From the NCBI GenBank assembly GCA_025084515.1, contig JAJAGP010002188.1:1-64000 (forward strand): 64,000 nucleotides of DNA. Direction: 5' to 3'. Every line of letters begins with the position of its first letter. Position 1 is the stretch's first letter. The stretch comes from Ancistrus triradiatus. Its lineage: Eukaryota; Chordata; Actinopteri; Siluriformes; Loricariidae. Shown piece after piece: positions 45,433-56,473 of this stretch. A model generated the notes under the pieces. The model did no database searches, was not told the DNA's origin, and saw only the letters and a program-made list of their open reading frames with translations. A program made the translations under genes and the position numbers.

Positions 45433-47143
45433 CATCCCCAAATCAGAAAAAGTTTGACTTAGGGAAAATGCAAATAAAAAATATATGTAGTGTTCCTTAT
45501 ACAGTATTTCCTTTGACTTTAATTTCATTGCAGACAGTATGAACCCAACTTGCATTTCAGACAAGTTAGGGCTAGTAATGACTTTAAAGAACTAAATAAT
45601 GATGATCACTATTTGAAATAGTGATTTCAAACAGGTAATGTCAACAGGTGATTATAATCATGAGTGGTACAAAAGCAGTACCCACAAAAGGCTGAGTCTT
45701 TGGAGGAGTAAAGATGGGCAGGGGATCTCCAGTTTATCAACATATGTAAGTAACATGTTTAAAAAACAATGTTCCTCAAAGAAAAAGACTGGAAGTTTAT
45801 TTACATATTTCTCCTATACAGTGCTCACAATATCATTAAATAATTCAAGGAATCTTGTGGAATTTCAGTGCGTAAAGGGCAAGGGCAAAGGTATAAACTT
45901 AAAAAGGCGTGATCTCTGATCCCTCAGACAGCAACTGCATTAAGAATTTCATCAGTTAATCCATTTCATCAATAGCTGATCGAACCACACGGTCAAGGGA
46001 TTACTTTATCAAGCATTACAATATGGTATGACATTCACAAATGCCATTTAAAAAGTTACTGTGCAAAAAAGAGGCCTTATGTTAACTATGTCCAAAAGCG
46101 GCCTCGACTTCTCTGGGCTCAGAGGCGTCTGGGATGAACCATCACACAGTGGAAACGTGTATTGTGGTCAGGTGAATCAGTATTCCAGATCTTTTTAGGA
46201 AGAAATGGGCACCGTGTGCTCCGACCAAACACAAAAAGGACCATCCAGACTGTTATCAGCAAAAAAGCAAGGCTCTGTCATGGTATGGGGTTGGCTCAGT
46301 GCCCATGACAAAGGTCATATACATATAGGTCTGTGATGGCAGCATTAATGCAGAGATGTAGATTGATATTTTAGAGCAACATAAGCTGACATCATTTTCT
46401 GACATAACATAAGCTAAAACATCTTGTCCAGGGACGTCTGTGCATTTTTCAAACAAGACAATGCAAAACAAGCCAAATCAGAGAAAGGTTAGAACTGAAA
46501 TATGTAAAGTCTTTCTTTTTCCTGCCAGTCTTTCTTTGAGGTACACTTTGAGGTTATTAAATATTTCAGTCATTTTCTCACACATTTACATTTACAGCAT
46601 TTAGCAGACACCCTTATCCAGAGCGACTTACAATTGGTACAGTCTTACAATCCAAGCAGTTGTGGGTTAAGGGCCTTGCTCAAGGACCCAACAGTGGCAG
46701 CTTGGCAGAGGTGGGATTTGAACCCTGGACCTTCTAGTCCAGAGTCCAGTACCTTACCCGCTAGGCTACCACAGTCCCATTTGTTGATAAACTGGAGATC
46801 CTCTGCCCATCTATACTTCTCAAAGACTCTTGTGATACTGCTTTTGTACCAAATCATGAGTATAATCACCTGTTGACATTTACTGTTTGAAATCTCATGT
46901 TTTACCTCATTACTAGCCCTAAATTGCCCTTGTCTCAACTTTTTTTGGAATGTGCTGCAGGCCTGAAATGCAGGAATGGATGATTATTAACAAATGAAAT
47001 GAAGTTGATCAGAAAAAAATATGAAATATCTTGGGTTCATCCTGTTTGCATTGAAATAAAAGTAAAAGGAAATGTAAGGAACACTGCATAGATTTTTTAT
47101 TTGCATTTTTCATATCGTCCCAACTTTTTCTGATTTGGGGTTG
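45433..47143 (+). mobile_element. ISRm11-like Tc/mariner element, inactive, with a SINE inside
   Basis: The left end CATCCCCAAATCAGAAAAAG and the right end CTTTTTCTGATTTGGGGTTG are inverted repeats and are bounded by TA (45431-45432 and 47144-47145). Transposase remnants on the + strand near 46080-46470 include a W-S-ESVFQ-like segment (first catalytic region), a tryptophan-rich HGMG-like block near 46275 and FKQDNAK near 46450 (second catalytic Asp). Stops and the SINE at 46583-46778 have destroyed it. The right third is also present at 17690. Confidence 0.85.
46583..46778 (-). mobile_element. tRNA-derived SINE inside the ISRm11-like element
   Basis: Same family as 13088. The insertion lies between TTTCTCACA and CCATTTGTTGATAAACTGG. 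The transposon without the SINE is seen at 17720-17750 (TTTTCTCATGCATTTGTTGG). Confidence 0.9.
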
Positions 47144-47349
47144 TACGTGTCACAGTACTGAATGCGTCATTCCTATGTGTCCTATGTAACAATACTATGA
47201 GGCATAGTACTAAATGGATCGTTCCTTCATGTCCTGTACGAACTGTGCTACATGTGACAGTACTGAATGGGTCATTCCTAAGTTTACTATGTAACAGTAG
47301 TACTTGTGTCACATTACTGAATGGGTTATTGCTAAGTGTGCTATGTAAG
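47144..47349. repeat. Minisatellite, right part (about four units)
   Basis: Units of 51-54 bp containing CACAGTACTGAATGCGTCAT, TCCTATGTAACAATACTATG and variants. It continues the array at 45326-45432 in the same orientation. Confidence 0.85.
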
Positions 47350-47904
47350 AAACAGAGGCATCTTAACCTCTGGGGAATAACAGTGCACTGTTAGTGAGAA
47401 TGTGACACAGAACTGAAAACCACCCTTCATACCTTTTCATCCTGGACCACATTATTGTTCCAGCATGACTACCCCCACTAACCTCACTGATTTTGCCCAG
47501 TGGGCAGGAGTGTAGGTGTTGTGATATTGAATACAAGAGCTTTGGGTTTAGAGCTGAAATTAACCGAAGCCTAGGAGCAGATGTGTTTGTGGGAGGAATG
47601 AAATGGTTATTGGCAATGTAGGAGGGGGTAGAGGGTATATGAGGGTTAAGAGTCAGCTTACTCTTATTAACAATAATAAGACAAGGGAACATAAAGGACC
47701 CAGTGGAGATACAACCAATGAATAAATGCCCCACATTCACATGTAGACTGACAGGTCAGACTAAATCCAGACTTGTAGTGCATAGGCTCATATTTGTACA
47801 TTCAATTCAGATCTAGAAGTTGGTTGTGTATCTAACACAATTTAAAAAACAAACCAAACTAAACTCTAACTGCAGAGACTAATGGTGCAAACAGTGGGGA
47901 GAGA
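47350..47904. other. No gene recognised
   Basis: A minus-strand frame of 125 codons (47740-47363) lacks any recognised domain or splice context. No repeat family is identified. Confidence 0.4.
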
Positions 47905-48065
47905 ATTGCAACATTTTGGTGGTGGTGCAGTGGTTAAGGTAACAGGTGCAGAGTTCAAATCCAACTTCTGCCAAGCTGCCACTGTTGGGTCTGTTGCTTG
48001 GATTGAAAAGCTGTACCAGTTGTATGTTTTTTTTCTAGATAAGAGCACCTGCTAAATGAATAATT
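47905..48065 (+). mobile_element. tRNA-derived SINE, diverged
   Basis: GGTGGTGGTGCAGTGGTTAA, GAGTTCAAATCCAACTTCTG, AAGCTGCCACTGTTGGGTC and the tail AAGAGCACCTGCTAAATGAA show a diverged, internally shortened copy. Confidence 0.75.
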
Positions 48066-48109
48066 ATGAAAGTAAGTGCAGTAAACACAGAATTGATATG
48101 TGCACATAC

Positions 48110-48500
48110 AGTCACATCATCAGGAGGTACAAGCATATTGGCTCATGGATGGAGCATGACAAGACTGAACTTGTGACGTCCCTCGACTCCACAACTTAAA
48201 AAAGCAGAGGGCAACAGCCGGTCACCAAGAGCATGACTGCAGCCACCAAAAGAGAGATGGAGGGAGGAAAAGGGGTGTGAGGTATGAGGCGTTGTAACAT
48301 CACTGTGATGTCAGCTCATGTCAAAAGTAATCAGCATTGGCTGTAATTTTCTGAGCAATTAGAGAGCTTATATTGGGAGAGCTGGCAAACAAAGGGCTCT
48401 TGCAACCACATAGGTGGTCACATGTCTACAGGGCCAAACTGTCTCACTCACAGACGTGCACCAGCCACTGACTGCCTTCTTTAGCTGTTTGGTTTAATAC
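48110..48500. promoter_or_regulatory. Candidate conserved non-coding island 2
   Basis: Repeat-free and non-coding, with clustered motif-like words: TGACGTCC (CRE-like, 48175), TGATGTCAGCTCATGTCA, and AACCACATAGGTGGTCACATG-type sequence (RUNX-, T-box- and E-box-like). Conservation cannot be tested here. Confidence 0.35.
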
Positions 48501-49583
48501 GTTTTTTCTTCCCTCGCTTCCTTTTTTTGTGCTTGTAGTCATATCTATATTTAATACTCACATTTTGTTATTCCTCTTTTGATATTCGGTTTTTTTTTCA
48601 ATTAAATTTTAGTTTGTTTCTTTTGAATTCTTTGGCTGAACCCTGTCAGTCCTGAATTTATTGTAATGTAGTGAATGTTATTTCTCTTCAATAAGTTTGT
48701 TTAAAGGACCAAAACATTTCAGTACAATTTTCAGCAGTTCAAAACATTTAAGTGCCATTTTCTGTTTAATTCCAAGCGATTAAAAATATTGAAATCAGGT
48801 AAACAGGTTTTTTGACAACATATTTTGTAGCCAGACTCCATTTAGCATCAACAGGACTGAAGGGGTTAATGTACAATTCATTCATTCTATTGATAATTAC
48901 AAAGATCAGTGATAACACAAAGACTGTGTATTTTTAATGGTTCCCTCACAATTTCTAGCAAGGGTGCTTTTTTATAAGGTTACACAAGAGCAATAAACTG
49001 AAATAAATCTATAAACATTTTTTAAGTTTTTATTTTTTTTATATAAAATGCCTGAGTTGTTTTTAAGATTGATTCATCACTGTTGATGCAAAGCTAATGT
49101 AACACCTATGTCAGATGACATTTTTCTTCCATGCCTGTTTATCTTAGAACATGTACTTTACATTTGCTGTACATCTGGTATATTACAGTTCCGTGACAGG
49201 TCAAAGCCAAACTCCCTCTAATATAAGCTCAGGACATGACTGTCATGATGAAATTCTGGGACAGAGAAGATATAGTCTTGCATTGTGGTATCATAGCAGC
49301 GTCATAAATATATGTGAAAAACAATATAAACATGTACTTGTAGTTATGAATCTCGTTTATTATAAGTACCATAGACATATACTGTGCATAACTCTGTTAC
49401 AGTGTACTTATGGTTAGAATGTACAACAGGTCAGTGTTACCACCAATATAACCAAGACAACAATTATTTTTTTATTCTTGTTTTTTCCAAAGAACTTCAT
49501 TTTGCAAGCTGTGCCACATCATGATCAATACATGACCACCTGAAGGTTCCTTAGATCCAAATTTACCTATATATTCTATCATA
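48501..49583. other. No gene seen
   Basis: AT-rich, without an exon or repeat that I can name. Confidence 0.45.
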
Positions 49584-50957
49584 CAGTAAATCAGATTTTT
49601 CAAGTTTTCTATATTTCTACATAAATATGACCTAAAACATCTTCAGATTTTCAGTAGATAGTCTAAAAGTAGTCCTAAAAGTAGATAAAGAGAACCCAGT
49701 TAAACAAATGAGACAAAAATATTATACTTGGTCATTTATTTATTGAGGAAAATGATCCAATATTACATATTAGTGAGTGGAAAAAGTATGTGAACCTCTA
49801 GGATTAGCAGTTCATTTGAAGGTAAAATTAGAGTCAGGTGTTTTCAATCAATGGGATGACAATCAGGTGTGAGTGGGGACCCTGTTTTATTTAAAGAACA
49901 GGGATCTATCAAAGTCTGCTCTTCACAACATGTGTTTGTGGAAGTGTATCATGGCACGAACAAAGGAGATTTCTGAGGACCTTAGAAAAAGAGTTGTTGA
50001 TGCTCATCAGGCTGGAAAAGGTTACAAAACCATCTCTAAAGAGTTTGGACTCCACCAATCCACAGCCAGACAGATTGTGTACGAATTGAGGAAATTCAAA
50101 ACCACTGTTACCCTTCTCAGAAGTGGTCGACCAACAAAAATCGGATGAGACGGATGAGAACAAAGTAGAACTTTTTGGTTTAAAAGAAAAGCATTATGTT
50201 TGGAGAAAGGAAAACACTGCATTCCAGCATAAGAACCTTATCCCATCTGTGAAACATGGTGGTGGTAGTATCATGGTTTGGGCCTGTTTTGCTGCATCTG
50301 GGCCAGGACGGCTTGCCATCATTGATGGAACAATGAATTCTGAATTATATCAGAAAATTCTAAAGGAAAATGTCAGGACATCTGTCCATGAACTGAATCT
50401 CAAGAGAAGGTGGGTCCTGCGCAAGACCACGACCCTAAGCACACAAGAGCCTTCTACCAAAAGAATGTTATACAGAAATAAAGTTAAAGGTTTTGGAATG
50501 ACCAAGTCAAATTCCTGACCTTAATCCAGTCTTAAATATTGTGGAATTACCCTGAAGTGAGCATTTAATGTGAGGAAAGCCCACCAACATCCCAGAGCGA
50601 AGCTGTTTCTGTATGGAGGAATTGGCTAAAATACCTCCAAGCCGGTGAGCATGTGGGGGCCTGATCAACAGTTACATGAAACGTTTTGCTGCAGTTATTG
50701 CTCCACAGGGGGGTCACCCCAGATTACTGAAGCCACGGTTCACATACGTTTTGTTGCCACTCACTAATATGTAATTTTGATATTTTCCTCAATAAATTAA
50801 ATGATCAGTTTATTTTTGTCCTCATTTGTTTAAAACTGGGTTCTCTTAATATCTACTTTAAGTACTGTGTGACAAATCTGATGATGTTTTAGGTCTTATT
50901 TATGCAGCCATATAGACAATTCTAAAGGGTTTTCACAAACTTTCAAAAGCACCACTT
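49584..50957 (+). mobile_element. Tc1 family A with deleted catalytic region
   Basis: The left inverted repeat is eroded at its tip (TACAGT at 49582, then TTTCTATATTTCTACATAAA); the right ends AGCACCACTT before TA. The transposase starts at 49951 (MARTKEISEDLRKRVVDAHQ, HTH). After RSGRPTKI (50146) the frame jumps over about 240 bp that should encode the second HTH and the first catalytic region. It resumes as DENKVELFGLKEKHYVWRKE and continues through KHGGGSIMVWACFAASGPGR to RTTTLSTQ, where the second Asp motif is mutated. Both catalytic aspartate regions are lost, so it is inactive. Confidence 0.9.
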
Positions 50958-51037
50958 TATGTTTGTTGTTTTTTCAGTTTGTATTTTTACTTATTCTTAC
51001 TTAATTTTTTAGTGTGGTCACCCAACACCATATCCAG

Positions 51038-51180
51038 TGTCACTGCAGTAACTGAGAATGATCCACCACCCAAATAGTACCTGATCTGAGATGGTCCTGA
51101 TCATGACAGAACAGAGCACTGGGAACTAACAAGTACGTAGAGAAACAGATGGACTACAGTCTATTTTTTTGGAACTACTA
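51038..51180. mobile_element. MITE E right-half fragment
   Basis: AGTGTCACTGCAGTAACTGA, ATCCACCACCCAAATAGTAC and AGAGAAACAGATGGACTACA match the right half of the copy at 21886. Confidence 0.75.
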
Positions 51181-51616
51181 AGCTAAATAAAGAATATAAA
51201 AATAATTATTTCTTTAATAATTATTTGTTGTAGCGGTATCTTAAAGTAAATGTTCCAGGATAAATTAGATGAGAAAAAGCAAACAAATAGAGTTTGAGCT
51301 CCAATTCTGACCTTGATCAGCCCATCATATAATATCAGTATTTTTTCATGTCTGTTTGTTGCCAGTGTAGCTCATTCAATAATCTATGTGGAAAAACAGT
51401 ATATTAAAATGGACAAGCTTGTGGTTTCCAAGCCATGTGTCAGTTATGCCTCCTAGTCTATATGTACATATTACATATTTGTAAGGGTTTGTAAGGGAAT
51501 CTGTGTTTTGTCAGCTCTGTTTTTTAATGGCTTGTATTTTCCCTTATATTGTGCAGACAATTTGTTAATTTGCATCATGTACTGTAACTCATTCCTGTTT
51601 CCACTATCTGTACTGT

Positions 51617-51753
51617 AAATCTTTATGAACACTGAATAAGATATTATACATGCAAATGTAGGCTTTTGTCAGCCTATGCCAGGAGGAGGTGACATGTCAT
51701 GTAGCCAGGCCAACTCAAGTATTATTAGTGGTTCATTATGAATGATATGAGTA
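51617..51753 (+). repeat. Direct duplication, copy 1
   Basis: TTTATGAACACTGAATAAGA through GCAAATGTAGGCTTTTGTCA to TATGAGTAGGAG recurs at 53210-53325 with few changes. Copy 1 has about 20 extra bases (GTCATGTAGCCAGGCCAACT). Confidence 0.85.
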
Positions 51754-51764
51754 GGAGTCTTACA

Positions 51765-52890
51765 ATCCAGCTCGTCTACTTCGTTTGCAGGGTGCAGGAC
51801 TTCTTTTTCTTCCTAGAATTAAAAAGTCACAGCAGGGGGAAAGGCTTTCTCATACATGGCCCCCCAACTGTGAAATAAACTTCCCACTTTAGTTCGAGAC
51901 TCAGACACTCACAAAGTTTTAAGTCTAGGCTAAAGACATATTTATTTACGCAGGCTTTTGACTAGATTTAGACCAGGATGCATGGCTTGGGTCACTGGGG
52001 CCGGAGTCTGGAGTCATGTCTGGCCTGCCTGCCTTGTCCGCTAGCCGGGAGTGTCTGGTGGGCGGTCTGGCTGAACTGGGCTTCGGTCCTCGTGATCTTG
52101 ACTCATGCACCTTGCCTTAGAATAAGGGCAAGAGCTGGGTGTTCAGAGTCAGAGAGTCCTAATGGTGATCAGAGACGTTGGTTGCTGTCCTTCTGCCTCT
52201 CCGTGGGATGCCGATGCTCATTTGATCCCTCTTTGGCTGTGTTACCTACCAGTTCTCCTCTTTCTAGTATGCTGCTATAGCTAATGCTGCTGGGGTCTCA
52301 TGCTAACATGGCAATCAGTGATTGTTACACAACTGTTCTCTTAATCAATAACTAATTACATTTTCTGTTTTCTATTCGAGCTGTGTTCCAGTACCAGTTC
52401 CTGCCCCACACATGATGTTCATCCGCTGCAGCTCCACTCAAGCTGCTTCCGTCATTAGCTCCAGTCCCATCATACCCGGGCCACGCCAGAGGGCAGTAAT
52501 CCTCACCCTCCTCCGGTTGGCTGGGGATGAAGTTCTTAGACTCAAGATCCTAGAGTGCTTCTGTGTATCAGACTACTTAATGCCGAGGTGCATATTTGAC
52601 ATTTTACTTGAACTATGACACCATGACTTATTAGTTTAGATGAATTAGGTTCACTCTTAGATTTATCATCTACGCCACCCAAGGAGGTTGGGTCCCTTTT
52701 TGAGTCTTGGTCCTCCCAAGGTTTCCTCCTCATAACACTTAGGTAGTTTTTCCTTGCCACTGTCGCCCTAGGCTTGCTCTATTTGAGATTGGACGTAGAT
52801 ATTAGGACATAATCTGAAATTGTAAAGTTTCTTTGAGGCAATGCTCCATTGTAAAAAGCGCTATATAAATAAATCTGACTTGACTTGACT
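51765..52890 (+). mobile_element. L2-like LINE 3' end with reverse transcriptase C-terminus
   Basis: 51840-51966 encodes the end of a LINE reverse transcriptase: GKAFSYMAPQL, then a stop and frameshift, then FKSRLKTYLFTQAFD and a stop. This matches the usual AFSY.AP.LWNSLP...FKSRLKTYLF ending. A 3' UTR of about 920 bp follows, ending in GCGCTATATAAATAAATCTG plus ACTTG repeats, the tail typical of L2-type fish LINEs. The frames at 51978-52280 and 52412-52618 lie in the UTR. 5'-truncated. Confidence 0.85.
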
Positions 52891-53209
52891 AGTGTCTTTT
52901 TAAGTATTAAATAAAATAATATACCTGAATAGTTTTGTTAATCTACTTTTTATAATAAGCATATGAACTGTAAGGAAACTGACTTCAATCCACTATTAAT
53001 CTAAACATGGTTATTTTTTGCAAACTACTTTATCGTAATTTGACAAATTTATGAAAAATGAAATAGTACTTTATCGTAATTTGACAAATTTGATCAAAAA
53101 TCAGTGACATACAACGAATTAGCTGCTAAGATAATGTAAAAATGCATGGCAATTTTGTTAATCAAAAACTGTCACTTGATTCAGATGTTGTCCACTAAAT
53201 ATCAAAACT

Positions 53210-53325
53210 GTAAGTATTTATGAACACTGAATAAGATATTATTCATGCAAATGTAGGCTTTTGTCAGCCTATGTCAGGAGGAGGTGACATTATTAGTGGT
53301 TCATTATGAAAGATATGAGTAGGAG
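53210..53325 (+). repeat. Direct duplication, copy 2
   Basis: The near-identical partner of 51617-51753, on the other side of the LINE fragment. Confidence 0.85.
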
Positions 53326-53932
53326 CATGAGTTTGAATTCCTTTTGTTCTGAATAGCAATTCTCTCTGGTACTATCATTATAAAATTAATCAGTGCTTGG
53401 GGAAGTACATGGAAAGTCTGAGTAATTTGGAAAACTGATGTTTTAGCATGGGTGTTAAGTTTTGTTTCAGCATTATTAGGTGTGTGGTCTTTTTCTACTT
53501 ATTTATGGGCTGTGGCAAGTTGGCGCCCCTCACCACTACAGCCTAAGTTTCCTGACCACAGCTCACTTTCAGTTAGGTTAGTCATGATCAACAACAGTCA
53601 TGATTTCACATAACACAGCTAGGATTTAATATATATCAAATAACGTTGTCAGCACTCAAAAAATAAGTGAAGTTTAAAGTACAGTTTATTCAACTGTTTA
53701 CATTATGATATTAAGATATACTGATTTATATTCTTGGCATTCAAACAATGAACAATGAAATATACAATTTATGCATGCATTGTACATTATTTATACCTAA
53801 TTATGAGTATAGTTATATGTTCAGAGGATTTAGTAAAATAAGGTGGATAATCACAGTCATACAGTCTCTATAGAAAACCATCATATCATCATATCAAACC
53901 ATCAAAATCCTTACCTTTTGTCACATTGCTTC
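53326..53932. other. No gene seen
   Basis: AT-rich. Just upstream, 53025-53100 holds a short tandem duplication of TACTTTATCGTAATTTGACA. Confidence 0.45.
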
Positions 53933-54135
53933 CTTTACATTTACATTTATGTCACTTAGCAGACGCCCTTATCCAGAGCGACTTACAACTGATACAGTCT
54001 TACAATCCAAGCAATTGTGGGTTAAGGGCCTTGCTCAAGGACCCAACAGTGACAGCTTGACAGAGGTGGGATTTGAACCCTGGACCCTCTGATTCATAGT
54101 CCAGAACCCTAACCGCTATGCCACCACAGTCCCAG
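53933..54135 (-). mobile_element. tRNA-derived SINE with LINE-type tail
   Basis: Same family as 13088, with head GGGACTGTGGTGGCATAGCG on the minus strand and a slightly changed tail (GCGTCTGCTAAGTGACATAA). Confidence 0.88.
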
Positions 54136-54339
54136 GGGTTTAAATAAATTGAATATAAATTTTCCAGTTGTATTTACACATTATATCTCTCAACATAAAA
54201 ATGAACATCCAAAAGTTAATTACCAAGCTATCTGGTGTGGATAAGTGATCAGCCCCTTTAGCATAACCATCATAAGGTTGCTCATATATAATAAATCACC
54301 TTCCAGTCTAACTGGCCCCAGCTGATTTAAATTGGGGGC

Positions 54340-54640
54340 GGGTCGGTGGAGCAATGGTTAGCATGGTTGGCTCACAACTCCAGCTTCCCTGGTTCAAGGT
54401 TCAATCCTGACCTCGGACTCCACCCATGTGGAGTTTGCATGTTCTCCCCCGGTGCTTCCACATTTCAAAAACATGTGTGTTAGGTTAACTGGTGTTTCTA
54501 AAGTGCCCTTAGTGTGTGTGTATGAGTGTGGGGGTGTATATGCCCTAAGATGGATTGTCTAGAGTTTTTCCTTCCTCACATCTTGTGCTGCTGGCTAGAC
54601 ACTGGTTTATTGTGAATCTAAGAAAATGTATGAATGGGTG
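54340..54640 (+). mobile_element. DANA/Mermaid-type SINE
   Basis: GGTCGGTGGAGCAATGGTTA (head), GGTTCAATCCTGACC (B-box), CATGTGGAGTTTGCATGTTC, ACATGTGTGTTAGGTTAACT and a GAATGGGTGAATGATAA end. Confidence 0.82.
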
Positions 54641-54669
54641 AATGATAAATTGTGGTGGATTTGATTACT

Positions 54670-55620
54670 TCATAATTGATTTGATTCCTTGAGGATTCCA
54701 ATAATAAAAGTGCATGCCAAAGCAAATAATTCAACCTGGTTGAAAAGGTGCTTTCAGAGGGCGTGAAGATGAAGTTGTAGGAAGGCTACCAGAACATTTC
54801 AGAGGCTTTAATGATCCTATGGAGTACAGTTCACAGCTTTATTGCAAAAGTGGAAAATGTATACCACCACTAACTCCTTGCTTAAGTGGGCTGTCCCTCT
54901 AAACTTGATGACCAAGAATGTTGCTCATGGAAACTACCATTGGCATTATGTTGTGCCATGTTGACACATTGCCAAGAATCTGCATCTCTGTGCTAGACAG
55001 CTGACGATTGGCAGGTACTTCACCTTCCAGCATGACAACAACCCCAAAAATATAACACAGTGGCTTAAGGATAGGAGGGTGAATGTCCTCAAACAGTCAA
55101 GTCAGACTTTTGATCTGCATCTGATTTTATAATTGCTGTTCACTGTGAAATTGGGACTGTGGTAGCCTAGCGGGTAAGGTACTAGACTATGGACCAGAAG
55201 GTCCAGGGTTCAAATCCCCCCTCTGCCAAGCTGCCACTGTTGGGTCCTTGAGCAAGACCCTTAACCCACAATTGCTTGGATTGTAAGACTGTACCAATTG
55301 TATTTATTATAAGGGCATCTGCTAAATTCTGTAAATGTAAATTTAAATTTAAATGAACTTGAACAATTCTGCAAGGAAGAATAAGCAAAATTCCCCAGTC
55401 CCGGTGTGCATAACTGGTATTGACAGATCCAAACAGACTGATGGCTGTAATTAAAATGAAAGTGGGCTGAACACTTTTCCAAATCTACTTTTTCATTTTA
55501 CATGATTTTCAGAACAATTGGTTGTATAAACTTGAATGTTGTTACTTAAAATGTGTAAATACAGTAAATCTGGAACAGTGTTTATACTATATATTTACTG
55601 ATTTCAGCCTGCACACACAA
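54670..55620 (+). pseudogene. Mariner-like transposase relic with a SINE inside
   Basis: Remnants include RYFTFQHDNNPKNITQWLKD near 55014-55073, which holds the second catalytic Asp motif (QHDN), with conserved spacing to VNVLKQSSQ. Upstream segments (54720-54960) are frameshifted. The relic is interrupted by the SINE at 55152-55350 and resumes after it with CTGCAAGGAAGAATAAGCAA and CTGATGGCTGTAATTAAAA. Confidence 0.6.
55152..55350 (+). mobile_element. tRNA-derived SINE, + orientation
   Basis: The clearest copy: GGGACTGTGGTAGCCTAGCG with A-box-like TAGCCTAGCGGGTAAGG, B-box-like GGGTTCAAATCCC, the GCCAAGCTGCCACTGTTGGG core and the tail GGGCATCTGCTAAATTCTGT followed by AAATGTAAATT. Confidence 0.92.
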
Positions 55621-55722
55621 AAAAAAAATATTTCAATGAGTCTTGAGGGTTTTTATATGCACTATATAAATGAACATTTGCATTTTTGATAAGGTCACGC
55701 CCCTCTGTTGCACCTGTGACAC

Positions 55723-55912
55723 ATACATTTACATTTACAGCATTTAGCAGACACCCTTATCCAGAGCGACTTACAATTGATACAATCTAAAATCCAAGCA
55801 ATTGTGGTTTAAGGGCCTTGCTCGAGGACCCAACAGTGGTGCTTGGCAGAGGTGGGATTAACCACTACCCATAGTCCAGTACCTTAACCACTAGGCTACT
55901 ACAGTCCACTAC
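55723..55912 (-). mobile_element. tRNA-derived SINE with LINE-type tail
   Basis: Same family as 13088. The tail at 55725 has CATTTACATTTACAGCATTT; the head near 55912 is GACTGTAGTAGCCTAGTGG on the minus strand. The B-box region is damaged. Confidence 0.88.
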
Positions 55913-56473
55913 CACTGCAGTTTTATAAATAGCCCCAATCTCTTAACCTATTAAATAAAAAGCTTTGGAGAACAGGCACATTATTAGGAATTCAGTTTCT
56001 TCTGAAGACTAATAATAACAGGCAATATTTCTAATCTCAGGTAGTCACCATGATGGTTCTTCCTGTTAAGAAAGTAGATATAAGTCTGTAATTTTGTATT
56101 TTTTTAACTGCAACAAAAATATCCAAAGATGTACATATTTGAAGAGGAAGAAAAAAGTGCTGCCCAGTTCATCTGACATTGAACAAATCAAGAAGCCCTG
56201 GTATTGTGAATCATCAGAAGACGTTTTTGCTTTTTTTATTTTCTTTATTTTCTTTTAAGTCTCTTAAAATTTGATGCATGTTCAATATTCTTTCCATACA
56301 AGGTTAATAACATTGTGTATATCGTTCTGAACCTATTGAGGTCTGAATGATTTGGTACAACGAGAGCATAAAATGAACGCCATTGCAGCTGATATGCAAC
56401 TAGAAATTGAAGTCACTAAGTTACTCATGATACTCGCTCATGATAAATGTTCACAATATTTCATTTACATATA
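55913..56473. other. No gene seen
   Basis: AT-rich, without recognised features. Confidence 0.45.

Noticed and set aside
45326..47349. Regularly repeated units resembling a CRISPR-like array
   Set aside because: The units are contiguous tandem copies without spacers, and the DNA is a vertebrate genome; it is a minisatellite.
47363..47740. 125-codon minus-strand frame
   Set aside because: No recognised domain, start context or splice sites; one end is next to the minisatellite.
55152..55220. tRNA-like sequence with A- and B-box
   Set aside because: It is the head of a SINE found eight times in the window, with a LINE-type tail; it is not a functional tRNA gene.
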